Assembly (NCBI GenBank): GCA_023657425.1 | Contig: JAGTJW010000003.1 | Location: 544,560 to 608,559 of the forward strand | DNA from: Ideonella sp. WA131b | GTDB lineage: Bacteria > Pseudomonadota > Gammaproteobacteria > Burkholderiales > Burkholderiaceae_C | Direction: 5' to 3' | DNA length: 64,000 bases | In this document: positions 1 to 8,368 of the stretch, piece after piece | Position numbering within the stretch: the first letter of the stretch is position 1 | Layout: each line of letters opens with the position of its first letter | Notes under the pieces: model-generated | The model's input: only the letters and a program-made list of their open reading frames with translations | Told to the model about the DNA's origin: nothing | Database searches by the model: none | Made by a program: the position numbers and the translations under genes

Positions 1-547
1 GGTCCACGCGATAGGGCACCAGCGAGCCCATCGGGTACAGGTCGATCAGCCCGCCGCGCACCGCGTACTCGCCCGGGCTCACGACCTGGCTGACGTGCTG
101 GTAGCCGGCCAGCGCGAGCTGGCTCTTCAGGCGGGCTTCGTCGAGCCGGCTCTTCTGCTTGAAGTGGAAGGTGGTGCCGGCCAGGAAAGCGGGCGGCGCC
201 AGCCTCGTCAGGGCCGTGGTCGCCGGCAGCAGCAGCAGGTCGACGCTGCCTTCGTGGATGCGCCACAAGGTGGCCAGCCGCTCGCTCACCAGGTCCTGGT
301 GCGGGCTGAAGCTGTCGTAGGGCAGGGTTTCCCAGTCGGGGAACTGCGCCACCCGAAGCGTGGCGTCGAAAAAGGGCAGTTCGTCGGCCAGGCGCTGCGC
401 ATCGGCGGGTTCGGCGGTGAACACCGCCAGGCGGCGGCCGGCCTGTGCGTGCTGGCGCGCCAGACGGGCCAGCAGGAGCGCATCACCCGAGCCCTGGGGT
501 CGCGGCAAGGTGTAGCGCTTGCCCGGCGCGATGGATGGCAGTTGCAT
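1..547 (-). CDS. mfd: Transcription-repair coupling factor Mfd, N-terminal part (runs off the window)
   Basis: The minus strand reads from an ATG at 547 to the window edge without a stop, giving about 182 residues starting MQLPSIAPGKRYTLPRPQGS. Motifs typical of the UvrB-like N-terminal domain of Mfd are visible: a FPDWETLPYD stretch, then SPHQDLVSERLATLW, and later GEYAVRGGLIDLYPMGS. Mfd displaces RNA polymerase stalled at DNA damage and recruits UvrA. The helicase and translocase domains lie outside the window. It is divergent from ispD, a common order in Burkholderiales. The start is chosen because the family normally begins just before this motif series. Confidence 0.88.
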   Translation of the reverse strand, partial: MQLPSIAPGKRYTLPRPQGSGDALLLARLARQHAQAGRRLAVFTAEPADAQRLADELPFFDATLRVAQFPDWETLPYDSFSPHQDLVSERLATLWRIHEGSVDLLLLPATTALTRLAPPAFLAGTTFHFKQKSRLDEARLKSQLALAGYQHVSQVVSPGEYAVRGGLIDLYPMGSLVPYRVD

Positions 548-611
548 GGCGGTGTCGGAAAAGCAGATCGCCCCGCGGCAAGGGCCGAGGGGCGTGAACG
601 AGGGGCGATTC

Positions 612-617
612 TAGAAT
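612..617 (+). promoter_or_regulatory. Candidate -10 box of ispD
   Basis: TAGAAT lies 8 bases before the ispD ATG, so a transcript from it would have almost no leader. No convincing -35 box is seen. Weak evidence, by eye only. Confidence 0.3.
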
Positions 618-624
618 CCGCACC

Positions 625-1323
625 ATGCCCGACGCCCCCCGCTGCCTTGCCCTCGTGCCTTGCGCCGGCGTCGGAACGAGGGCAGGTCAGGGCGGGCCCA
701 AGCAGTACGCGCTGCTGGCCGGCCGCAGCGTCGTGGCGCACACGCTGGCGGCGCTGGCCAACTGCCCGGCGCTGCACGCCACGCTGGTGGTGCTGGCGCC
801 CGACGACACCGAGTTTGAACGCCAAGTCCCAGCCCACCACGGCGAACGCGCCTGGGTGGCGCGCAGCGGCGGCGCCACGCGCGCGGCCAGCGTGGCCGCC
901 GGTCTGGCCGCACTGCGCGCGCATGGGGCCCGCGACGACGACTGGGTGCTGGTTCACGACGCCGCGCGCTGCCTGCTTAGGCCGGCCTGGGTGCAGCGAT
1001 TGGTGGAGGCCTGCCGCGACGACGCCGTGGGCGGTCTGCTCGCGCTGCCGTTGGCCGACACGCTGAAGGCTGCCGATGCCGAAGGGCGCGCAAGCGCCAC
1101 GCTGTCGCGCGACGGCAAGTGGCTCGCCCAGACGCCGCAGATGTTCCGCCTGGGGCCGCTGCGGCGCGCCCTGCACGAGGCCGGCCCCGACGTCACCGAC
1201 GAGGCCAGCGCCATCGAGGCGCTGGGCCTCAGGCCTCGGCTGGTGCCGGGCGAACTGGAGAACCTCAAGGTCACCTGGCCGGGCGACTTCGCGCTCGCGG
1301 CCCGGCTGCTGGAGACACGATGA
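625..1323 (+). CDS. ispD: 2-C-methyl-D-erythritol 4-phosphate cytidylyltransferase
   Basis: A 232-residue protein that joins CTP to methylerythritol phosphate, the third step of the non-mevalonate isoprenoid pathway in the cytosol. The nucleotide-binding start is visible ([17 protein letters not shown], residues about 12-28), as are VLVHDAARC and the T-D-E-A segment ([12 protein letters not shown]) near the C-terminus. Length fits the family (about 230). It overlaps ispF by 4 bases (ATGA), so the two are translationally coupled. Confidence 0.95.
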   Translation: MPDAPRCLALVPCAGVGTRAGQGGPKQYALLAGRSVVAHTLAALANCPALHATLVVLAPDDTEFERQVPAHHGERAWVARSGGATRAASVAAGLAALRAHGARDDDWVLVHDAARCLLRPAWVQRLVEACRDDAVGGLLALPLADTLKAADAEGRASATLSRDGKWLAQTPQMFRLGPLRRALHEAGPDVTDEASAIEALGLRPRLVPGELENLKVTWPGDFALAARLLETR

Positions 1324-1808
1324 ACGCGTTCGATCTGCGCATCGGCGAGGGCTGGGACACGCACCGCCTGGTCGAGGGTCGGCCGTTGGTGCTGGGCGGC
1401 ATCACGGTCCCGTTCGACAAGGGCCTGCTCGGCCACTCGGACGCCGACGCGTTGCTGCACGCCCTCACCGACGCGCTGCTGGGCGCCGCCGGCCTGGGCG
1501 ACATCGGCCGCCACTTCCCGGACACAGACCCAGCCCTCCAAGGCGCCGACTCTGGCCGCCTGCTGCAGGTCGCGGTGCAGCGGGTACGCGCTGCTGGCTG
1601 GGAGCCGGTGAACCTGGACTGCACCATCGTGGCGCAGGCACCGAAGATGGCCCCGCACATCGAGCCTATGCGCACCCGCATCTCGCAATTGCTGGGTTTG
1701 CCGTTGGACCGCGTGAACGTCAAGGCCAAGACGGCGGAGAAGATGGGACCGGTGGGCGAGGGCTTGGCGATCGAGACCCGCGCCGTTTGCCTGCTGGCCC
1801 GGCGCTGA
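1320..1808 (+). CDS. ispF: 2-C-methyl-D-erythritol 2,4-cyclodiphosphate synthase
   Basis: A 162-residue protein starting [17 protein letters not shown]; the ATG overlaps the ispD stop. It cyclises CDP-methylerythritol phosphate with release of CMP. The zinc ligands of the D-x-H motif (GWDTH, residues about 11-15), the [15 protein letters not shown] block and the C-terminal [11 protein letters not shown] block are all present. Length is normal for a trimeric IspF. Longer in-frame starts upstream lie inside ispD and are not used. A partial copy of the CCACGCTCCTA repeat end lies 23 bases downstream. Confidence 0.95.
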   Translation: MNAFDLRIGEGWDTHRLVEGRPLVLGGITVPFDKGLLGHSDADALLHALTDALLGAAGLGDIGRHFPDTDPALQGADSGRLLQVAVQRVRAAGWEPVNLDCTIVAQAPKMAPHIEPMRTRISQLLGLPLDRVNVKAKTAEKMGPVGEGLAIETRAVCLLARR

Positions 1809-1809
1809 G

Positions 1810-3046
1810 CGGCTGCGCAGGGGCTGCCGTCCACGCTCCTAAGCGGGCACGGCGGCTCGCTGCGGTCGGGCAGCTGGCGGCTGGAGCCCGCCGGTCGGCG
1901 CTCGCGGCGGAGTGGGCCCAGCGGTGCGTGATCTGTGGGCCCGGGCTGAGGCTGTGCGGGCGGGTCGGGCGTGTCATCGGCGTGGGTCACGCGGTTGCGG
2001 CCGTCGCGCTTGCTGGCGTAGAGCGCCCGGTCAGCACGCAACGCGGCGGCTTGCAAGTCGCCGTCGTCGATGCCGGCGAGCCCGAAGGACAGCGTCACCG
2101 CCAGGCGCTGTCCGTCGACTTCCACGGCATGCGCTGCCACGGCAGCCCTCACGCGCTCAGCGACCTGGCGTGCCATTGGGGAATCGGTGCTCGGCAGCAG
2201 GGCCATGAACTCCTCGCCACCCCAGCGCGCCAGCAGGTCGTGCTCGCGCAGCGCCTGCGTCATCACCTTTGCCACTTCCGAAAGGACGAGGTCGCCCGCG
2301 TGATGCCCGCGCTCATCGTTCACGCGCTTGAAATGGTCGACATCGGCCAGCATCAGCGACAGCGCTTTCCCGTCGCGGCGGGCCCGCGAAAGCTCGGCTG
2401 CCGCGCGCTCGTGGAAGTGGGTGCGGTTGGCCAGCCGTGTCAGCGCGTCCACCCGCGCCAATTGGAGAAGTGCCTTCTCGGCGCTGCGCACTCGCCGGCG
2501 ATAAAACGCCGCCACGGCATAGAACAGACCGAACACCAGCACGATGTTGAACCAGCGCGCGATCTCCAGATGAGACGCCGGCAGCGGGCTCAGCGGCGCC
2601 CACGCCTTGCAAGCCAGATACAGGCCGGCATAGCTGGCCAGCAGCAGCGCCATGAGCGGCAACGCACCGCGGTGCGGTGAACCCACCACGATGCCCGGCA
2701 CGAACAGCAGCAGGAAGAGGTGGAAATCAGCGCCCCAGCCCAGCAGCAACGAGCCCGCGGTCGCGTGCGCGAGCACCTCGAACCAGATGAGCGCGATGGC
2801 CGTCCGGTTATGGCGCAGGTGCAGCAGCCACCATGCTGCCGTCTAGAGCGCCACGCTGGCCAGGTTGAGCAGTGCCAGCGCCGTGGCGCCGAGCGCGCTG
2901 TACAGGAGCAGAAAGCCCACGTCTATCGCCGCCGCGAACACGGCGATGCGGTGCAGCATCGCCCAATAGGCTGCGGCTGTCGACTCGATCGCCACAGGGG
3001 TGCCGTCGGGCTTCATCAGGAGGATCTCGTCCGGTCGTGGCGTCAA
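1810..3046 (-). pseudogene. Membrane-anchored diguanylate cyclase (GGDEF), interrupted by an in-frame amber codon
   Basis: One minus-strand frame reads from a possible TTG start at 3046 (MTPRPDEILLMKPDG..., or the ATG ten codons later), through hydrophobic segments, to a TAG at 2845-2843, and then continues in the same frame with further hydrophobic segments and a complete GGDEF domain. The intact active-site motif is RWGGEEF (around 2225-2205). The family makes c-di-GMP from GTP at the membrane. The stop splits the membrane domain. There is also no stop after the GGDEF domain (ends near 1990): the frame stays open to 1271, through the whole of ispF antisense, so the natural C-terminus has probably been lost. 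A GTG at 2776 could restart translation. Most likely a pseudogene; suppression or restart is possible. Confidence 0.75.
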
Positions 3047-3094
3047 CTTGAGCGACGGGGTCTTTTGGCAGGGGGCTCCAGCGCAATAGTGCGC

Positions 3095-3567
3095 GCGCAG
3101 GCTCGGCAGGGGCGGGAATTCCGCACGCCGCCCGGGGATGGGGAGACCACCGGCTCAACCCTCTGCAGCCGAAGGTGGGCGACCAGTCCGCCTTCCGGCG
3201 CGATGGCCAGCTCCAGTCAGCTTCTCGGCCGCCATCCCTGTGCCCCGGTCGCGCACGCTGACGATGGCCCAGGGCCCGGCACGCTGTGCCGTCAGGCGGA
3301 CTTCGGCCACGCCGGTGTCGATGCCTCGGCCAACCCGGCGGGCGTTTTCGAACAGGTTCAGGAACACGCGCCCGAGCTCGGTGTCGTCGGCCAGCGCCGG
3401 CTGATCGCGCGGCAGGTTCACTTCGCCTGGCCCGGGCCCCGAAGTCTCTGGCCGTCAGCAAGATGATCGGGGTCCGATTCAGAAGCGGCGCAACAGGTCG
3501 CGGATACGGACATCGTTGTCGTCCACGACGATGCGAACCCGGCATGCGTCGGCCCCCCGGGGCTCTG
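3095..3567 (-). pseudogene. Decayed two-component system (receiver and histidine kinase fragments)
   Basis: Three short minus-strand pieces in different frames resemble a response regulator and a sensor kinase. Around 3540-3480 the text VRIVVDDNDVRIRDLLRRF matches the start of a receiver domain and then hits a stop. Just after, NRTPIILLTARD matches the later receiver strand. From about 3425 to 3240, DDTELGRVFLNLFENARRVG followed by VSVRDRGTGMA matches the N-box and G1 box of a HATPase domain. The pieces are joined without the sequence that should lie between them, so internal deletions are inferred. No complete gene remains. Confidence 0.6.
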
Positions 3568-3749
3568 GGAGCGTGGGCGGCAGAAATCCAGCCCCGCGTT
3601 GGGCCGACTTCGGGGCCCAGGCCAGGCGCCGCGCGCAGCCCGGGCTGTACGCCCGGGCCAGCGCGGCAACGCCGCAAGGGCCCCGAAATCGGCCCAACCC
3701 GAAGGGCCGCCCCGGCGCGGGGCTGGATTTCTGCCGCCCACGCTCCTAG
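3568..3749. repeat. Nested palindromic repeat, copy A (179 bp plus CTAG)
   Basis: The ends are a perfect 31-bp terminal inverted repeat that starts GGAGCGTGGGCGGCAGAAAT on each strand. Inside lies a second hairpin with long arms beginning GTTGGGCCGACTTCGGGGCC (module X), closed by its near-complement. The right end is followed by CTAG. No open frame is credible. It is the reverse-complement orientation of copy B at 4641 and lacks the extra hairpin that B carries. It sits in dead DNA between the two-component remnants and the SIMPL gene. Confidence 0.8.
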
Positions 3750-3906
3750 AGGGGCTCCCGATTCGCGGAGATGGCGTTGTTACAGTCCGGACGGAATCGA
3801 GGTTCTGACCCACCGTTATCCGTCTTGCAAGCCCTTGGAACCGCCGTGCTTGGACAGCGGGATGCGCCACACTTGGCGTCCCCCAAACCGCTGGAGCCTT
3901 TGCGTG

Positions 3907-4641
3907 ATGCATCACCCCCTCCTCGTCGGCCTGGCCACAGTGGCGTTGGCGTCCGGCATTTCAGGCGCACATGCGCAAACGCAGGCCCCGAACCCAGCGC
4001 CCCAGAACGTGGTGGTGCTGTCGGCCTCTTCGAGCACCCAGGTGACGCAGGACTGGCTCACCGTGGTCTTGACCACCACGCGAGAAGGCGCCGAGCCGGC
4101 TGCCGTGCAGACACAGCTCAAGCAGGCGCTCGACGCCGCGCTGGGTGAAGCCCGGCGCGCCGCTTCCGGGCGTGAACCCCAGGCGCTGGAGGTGCAGACC
4201 GGCGGCTTCTCGCTCAGTCCGCGCTACGGTCGCGACGGCCGCATCAGTGGTTGGACAGGTCGGGTCGAGTTGCTGCTCCAGGGTCGGGACACCGCGGCGA
4301 TCGCGCAACTCTCCGGTCGCATCCAGACGCTGTCGGTCGCCAGCACCGCCCTGTCGCTGTCGCGCGAGGCACGCGAGAAGGTCGAGTCGCAGGTGGCCGC
4401 CGAGGCCATCGCGCGCTTCCGTGCCCGCGCCGACGAAGTTGGCAAGGCCTTCGGCTTTGGCGGCTGGGCGCTGCGCGAGGTCAACCTGCAGACCGACTCT
4501 CCGTCCTCGTTGCCGATGCCCAGGATGCGGGTCGCAACGGCCATGTCGGTGGCGGCCGACGAGGCATTGCCCGTCGAGGCCGGCAAGGCCACCGTGACCG
4601 TCACGGTCTCGGGCAGCATCACCCTGTCCCCACGCTCCTAG
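3907..4641 (+). CDS. Periplasmic SIMPL-domain (DUF541) protein
   Basis: A 244-residue protein starting MHHPLLVGLATVALASGISG, a typical cleavable signal peptide ending near AHA-Q, so the product is probably periplasmic. The rest matches the SIMPL/DUF541 family: an early SASSSTQVTQDWLTV strand, a long helix region (TQLKQALDAALGEA) and a C-terminal KATVTVTVSGSITL strand. Members of this family have no agreed biochemical role. A GTG codon directly before the ATG could also be used. Its last codons and the TAG stop (4639-4641) are supplied by the end sequence CCCACGCTCCTAG of the adjacent repeat, so the native C-terminus may have been replaced. Confidence 0.8.
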   Translation: MHHPLLVGLATVALASGISGAHAQTQAPNPAPQNVVVLSASSSTQVTQDWLTVVLTTTREGAEPAAVQTQLKQALDAALGEARRAASGREPQALEVQTGGFSLSPRYGRDGRISGWTGRVELLLQGRDTAAIAQLSGRIQTLSVASTALSLSREAREKVESQVAAEAIARFRARADEVGKAFGFGGWALREVNLQTDSPSSLPMPRMRVATAMSVAADEALPVEAGKATVTVTVSGSITLSPRS

Positions 4642-4909
4642 GAGCGTGGGTGGCAGAAATCCAGCCCCGCGCCGGGGCGGCCAAAGCCACTGGCGTAGGC
4701 GCGTCGTGCAGCGCGGGCTTGACGCCCGCGCCAGCGACGCAACACCCGCCAGCGGCTTTGGCCGCCCCGGCCCTTCGGGTTGGGCCGATTTCGGGGCCCT
4801 TGCGGCGTTGCCGCGCTGGCCCGGGCGTACAGCCCGGGCTGCGCGCGGCGCCTGGCCTGGGCCCCGAAGTCGGCCCAACGCGGGGCTGGATTTCTGCCGC
4901 CCACGCTCC
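4641..4909. repeat. Nested palindromic repeat, copy B (269 bp) with an extra hairpin module
   Basis: The ends are the same inverted repeat as in copy A (GGAGCGTGGG[T/C]GGCAGAAAT at the left, its complement at the right), followed by CTAG. Module X of copy A is present in the opposite orientation (about 4778-4880). In addition a second hairpin (module Y, about 4680-4768) is inserted, with arms GGGGCGGCCAAAGCC and GGCTTTGGCCGCCCC. Copy A keeps only the joined outer bases of Y. Directly to the left, 4629-4638 is a further copy of the repeat end. The element lies between the SIMPL gene and the hydrolase gene. Confidence 0.8.
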
Positions 4910-4922
4910 TAGAGTTCACGCG

Positions 4923-5822
4923 ATGCAAACCTCCGAGCCACGCCTTCGCCACGTGACCTGCACCAGCGCGGCTGGCCTGCACCGCATGGCGTACTGGGAG
5001 TGGGGCGACCCGACCAACCCCCGGGCGTTGGTCTGCGTGCACGGTCTGTCGCGGCAGGGGCGCGACTTCGACACGCTGGCGCGCGACCTGTCCTCGGACT
5101 ACCGCGTGGTCTGCCCCGACGTCGTGGGCCGCGGCCGCTCAGGCTGGCTGGCCGACCCGCGCCTGTACGCTGTGCCCACCTACGTCGCGGACATGGTGAC
5201 CCTGGTCGCGCGGCTCGATGTACCTGAGGTGCATTGGGTCGGCACTTCGATGGGTGGACTCATCGGGCTGGCGCTGGCGGCGCAGCAGGGAACGCCGATC
5301 ACGCGGCTTGTGCTCAACGATGTCGGACCCGTCATCGAGCCCGGCTTCATCCCCCGCATCCTCGGCTACCTTGGAGTGCCGGCCTTCTGGCGCACGCTCG
5401 AGGAGGCTGCCGACGCGACCTGGGCCCAGTCGCGCGGGTTCGGGCCCCACACGCGTGACCAGTGGCTGGCGCTGACCCGGCACCAGCTCGTGAGCGCCGA
5501 GCGGGACGACGGCCATGGCGCCGTGATCGCCGGCTTCAAGCCCCATTACGACCCCGGCATCGCGGTGCCGGTGCGTGCGGCCACGCCCGACGCCGCCGCC
5601 GCCGGAGAGGCTGTGCTGTGGCACCTCTACGATCAGATCCGCTGCCCGACTCTCCTGTTGCGCGGCGCCGAGAGCGACCTCTTGAGCCCCGCCACGGCCC
5701 ATGCGATGGCGGCGCGCGGGCCGCGGTGCACCGTGCACGAGCTGGCGGGCGTCGGCCACGCGCCCACGCTGGTGGCGGTCGACCAGCGCGAGGTGGTGCG
5801 CCGCTTCCTGATAGGCCCGTGA
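4923..5822 (+). CDS. Alpha/beta-fold hydrolase
   Basis: A 299-residue cytosolic alpha/beta hydrolase with no signal peptide. The oxyanion segment CVHGLSRQGRDFD (residues about 40-52), the nucleophile elbow VGTSMGGLIG (Ser near residue 108), an acidic residue after the LLLRGAESDLLSP strand and a terminal histidine in GVGHAPTL form a plausible Ser-Asp-His triad. The substrate cannot be told from sequence. The gene follows repeat B by 13 bases. Its TGA overlaps the GTG start of relA (GTGA), so the two are translationally coupled; such a hydrolase next to relA is often seen in Burkholderiales. Confidence 0.88.
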   Translation: MQTSEPRLRHVTCTSAAGLHRMAYWEWGDPTNPRALVCVHGLSRQGRDFDTLARDLSSDYRVVCPDVVGRGRSGWLADPRLYAVPTYVADMVTLVARLDVPEVHWVGTSMGGLIGLALAAQQGTPITRLVLNDVGPVIEPGFIPRILGYLGVPAFWRTLEEAADATWAQSRGFGPHTRDQWLALTRHQLVSAERDDGHGAVIAGFKPHYDPGIAVPVRAATPDAAAAGEAVLWHLYDQIRCPTLLLRGAESDLLSPATAHAMAARGPRCTVHELAGVGHAPTLVAVDQREVVRRFLIGP

Positions 5823-8089
5823 AGCCTGCCGAGGTCGCCGCCGCAGGCCCCGAGGCGGGCTCGGCTGCGATCGTGCATCTGGCGAGTGTGGCGCCGGCCG
5901 AGCCGGCCGGCATCGACCCCGTGGCTCGTGCCCGCGCCTTTGCCGAGCCGTTGCTGGCCGGCCAGGCGCTGGACACCGGCGAGGACGCCTTCGCGCATGC
6001 CGACGGCGTGGCCACGGTGCTGCGCCAGATCGGCGCCGCCCCGTCGCTGGAGGCGGCGGCCTATCTCGTCTATGCCGGTGACTACCTTCAGCGTCCCGAG
6101 GAGGTGGTGCGCAAAGCCTTTGGCGCCAGCCACGCCAGCCTCGTGATGCTGACGCGGCAACTGGTGGAGGTCCAGCGGGCCGCGCGCGCGGCACAGTCGG
6201 CGCTGCCGGGCAGCGCGCGCGCCGCCCGCGCCGAGCAGACCGAGCGCGTGCGCAAGATGTTGCTGGCCTTCTCGCGTGACCTGCGCGTGGTGCTGTTGCG
6301 CCTGGCCTCGCGGCTGCAGACCTTGCGGTGGTTCGCAGCCTCGCGCACGGCGTGCCCGCCCGAGCTGGCCACCGAGTCGCAACAGGTGTTCGCGCCCTTG
6401 GCCAACCGCCTGGGCATCTGGCAGGTGAAGTGGGAGCTCGAGGACCTGGCCTTCCGATTCCTGCAGCCCGGGCCTTACCAGGACATTGCGCGTCTGGTGG
6501 ACCAGACGCGCCGCGATCGCGAGGCCAGTGTGCAGGCTGCGCGCGAGCGGTTGCAGGCGCTTCTGGCCGCACAGGGCATCGAGGCCGACGTGCAGGGCCG
6601 ACCCAAGCACCTCTACAGCATCTGGAAGAAGATGCAGGGTAAGGGCCTGACCTTCGAGCGCGTGTTCGACGCGCGGGCGCTGCGGGTCGTCGTCGGCGAC
6701 GTCGAGGCCTGCTACGCCGTGCTGGCGCGCGTGCACGAGGCCTGGAAGCCTTTGGACGGCGAGTTCGACGACTACATCGCGCGGCCCAAGCCCAACGGCT
6801 ACCAGAGCCTGCACACGGTGGTGTCCGACCTCGGCGGCCGGCCGCTGGAGGTGCAGATCCGGACGCGCACCATGCATGAGCACGCCGAGCACGGCGTTGC
6901 TGCGCACTGGATGTACAAGGAGGCCGGCACGCGTGGCTATGCCGGCGTCGCCGCGAGCGGCGAGTTCGAGGACAAAGTCGCCGAGGCGCGCAAGGCGGTG
7001 CTGCGCGAGTTGCTGGCCTGGGAGCGCGACTTTGCCGCGTCGGGGCGAGGCCCGAGCGAAGCCGCAGCGGCGGCCGCCGGTGAGGCGTTCGCCGACCGCG
7101 TCTATGTCTTCACGCCGCAGGCCACGATCATTGAGCTTCCGGCCGGTGGCACGCCAGTGGACTTCGCTTACGCACTGCACACCGAGCTGGGTCACCGGTG
7201 CCGCGGGGCGCGCGTGGACGGCGCGATGCTGCCGCTGAACACGCCGCTGCGCTCGGGGCAGACGGTGGAGGTCGTCAGCGTCAAGGAGGGCGGCCCGTCG
7301 CTGGATTGGCTCAACCCCGAGCTGGGCTACCTGACGAGCCCGCGCGCCAAGGCCAAAGTGCGCGCCTGGTTCAACGCCCAGGCTTTGTCGCAGACCGTGG
7401 CGCGTGGGCGCGACGCGGTCGAGAAGCTGCTGCAGCGCGAGGGCCGCACGGCGCTGGAGCGAGACCAGCTGGCCGGGCAGCTGGGCTTCCGCAACGCCGA
7501 AGCGCTGTTTGAGGTGGTGGGCAAGGACGAGTTCTCGCTGCGCACGATCGAGAACCTCCTGCGCCCTCCCGAGCCATCGCCCGCTGACGAAACCATCGCG
7601 TTGAAGCGGTCGCGCAGCGGCGGCCCCGGTGCCAAGGGCGGCGTGCTGGTGGTGGGGATGGACTCGTTGCTGACCACGCTGGCCCGTTGCTGCCGACCGG
7701 CGCCGCCCGATGCCATCGCCGGGTTTGTGACGAGGGGCCGGGGCGTGGCCGTCCACCGCCGCGACTGCAGCAACCTGCGCCCGATGGCAGCCACGGCGCC
7801 CGAGCGCGTGATCGAGGTCGCCTGGGGTCAGCCTGCCGGCGACCGGGCAGCCTTCTACCCTGTCGATGTGGTGGTGGAAGCGGCCGACAGGCCGGGACTG
7901 CTGCGCGACATCAGCGAGGTCTTTGCCAAGGACAAGATCAACGTCACGCAGGTGCACACGCAGAGCGCGCGCGACCGCTCCAGCGCCTGGATGACCTTCA
8001 CAGTGGAGACGCCCGATGCCACACGCTTGACGGCGGTGCTGGCCCAGGTGCGGCAGGTCCCGGGCATTCGGCACGCCCGGCGCAAGTGA
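5819..8089 (+). CDS. relA: (p)ppGpp synthetase RelA (RelA/SpoT family)
   Basis: A 756-residue protein that transfers pyrophosphate from ATP to GDP/GTP when ribosomes stall (stringent response). The GTG start at 5819 overlaps the hydrolase stop; the longer open frame upstream is a shadow. Domains in order: a pseudo-hydrolase domain lacking the HD metal motif, the synthetase domain with EFDDYIARPKPNGYQSLHT (EXDD type, as in monofunctional RelA) and VQIRTRTMHEHAEHGVAAHW, a TGS domain (VYVFTPQATIIELPAGGT), then a C-terminal ACT domain (VVVEAADRPGLLRDISEVF). The missing HD motif together with EXDD argues for RelA rather than bifunctional SpoT. Confidence 0.93.
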   Translation: MKPAEVAAAGPEAGSAAIVHLASVAPAEPAGIDPVARARAFAEPLLAGQALDTGEDAFAHADGVATVLRQIGAAPSLEAAAYLVYAGDYLQRPEEVVRKAFGASHASLVMLTRQLVEVQRAARAAQSALPGSARAARAEQTERVRKMLLAFSRDLRVVLLRLASRLQTLRWFAASRTACPPELATESQQVFAPLANRLGIWQVKWELEDLAFRFLQPGPYQDIARLVDQTRRDREASVQAARERLQALLAAQGIEADVQGRPKHLYSIWKKMQGKGLTFERVFDARALRVVVGDVEACYAVLARVHEAWKPLDGEFDDYIARPKPNGYQSLHTVVSDLGGRPLEVQIRTRTMHEHAEHGVAAHWMYKEAGTRGYAGVAASGEFEDKVAEARKAVLRELLAWERDFAASGRGPSEAAAAAAGEAFADRVYVFTPQATIIELPAGGTPVDFAYALHTELGHRCRGARVDGAMLPLNTPLRSGQTVEVVSVKEGGPSLDWLNPELGYLTSPRAKAKVRAWFNAQALSQTVARGRDAVEKLLQREGRTALERDQLAGQLGFRNAEALFEVVGKDEFSLRTIENLLRPPEPSPADETIALKRSRSGGPGAKGGVLVVGMDSLLTTLARCCRPAPPDAIAGFVTRGRGVAVHRRDCSNLRPMAATAPERVIEVAWGQPAGDRAAFYPVDVVVEAADRPGLLRDISEVFAKDKINVTQVHTQSARDRSSAWMTFTVETPDATRLTAVLAQVRQVPGIRHARRK

Positions 8090-8118
8090 GAGTCGGGCAG
8101 AGGCCGCGCAGTGCGATG

Positions 8119-8124
8119 TACAAT
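8119..8124 (+). promoter_or_regulatory. Candidate -10 box of tRNA-Val
   Basis: TACAAT lies 13 bases before the mature tRNA 5' end, in an otherwise GC-rich gap after relA. No clear -35 box is seen. Confidence 0.35.
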
Positions 8125-8137
8125 TTTGGGCTTACCC

Positions 8138-8214
8138 AGGCGCTTAGCTCAGCTGGTTAGAGCACCACCTTGACATGGTGGGGGTCGGTGGTTCGAGTCC
8201 ACTAGCGCCTACCA
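8138..8214 (+). tRNA. tRNA-Val(GAC)
   Basis: A complete cloverleaf of 77 bases including encoded CCA. Acceptor AGGCGCT pairs with AGCGCCT, the D stem is GCTC/GAGC, the anticodon stem is CCACC/GGTGG around TTGACAT (anticodon GAC at 8172-8174), and the T loop contains GTTCGAGTC. It reads valine codon GUC. Confidence 0.96.
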
Positions 8215-8226
8215 GGATCCGCACCC

Positions 8227-8260
8227 AGCCGGGTGCCGCTGCAAGGCGGCACCCGGTTGT
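8227..8260 (+). terminator. Hairpin terminator after tRNA-Val
   Basis: Perfect 10-bp arms CCGGGTGCCG (8229-8238) and CGGCACCCGG (8247-8256) with an 8-base loop, followed by TTGTCATT, a weak T-rich tail. Confidence 0.55.
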
Positions 8261-8368
8261 CATTGGTGTGCCGCGCGTCCACGGTGAACCGATGCCAAGC
8301 CACAGGCTGTCAAGCCCGGGCACGAGACTGCCGATCCGGGGGATCCACAGCGAAACCCTGGATGGCCG

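Noticed and set aside
95..1176. Long overlapping frames on both strands (for example 95-1066 plus, 286-1176 minus)
   Set aside because: They are antisense or out-of-frame shadows of mfd and ispD in high-GC DNA, without family motifs.
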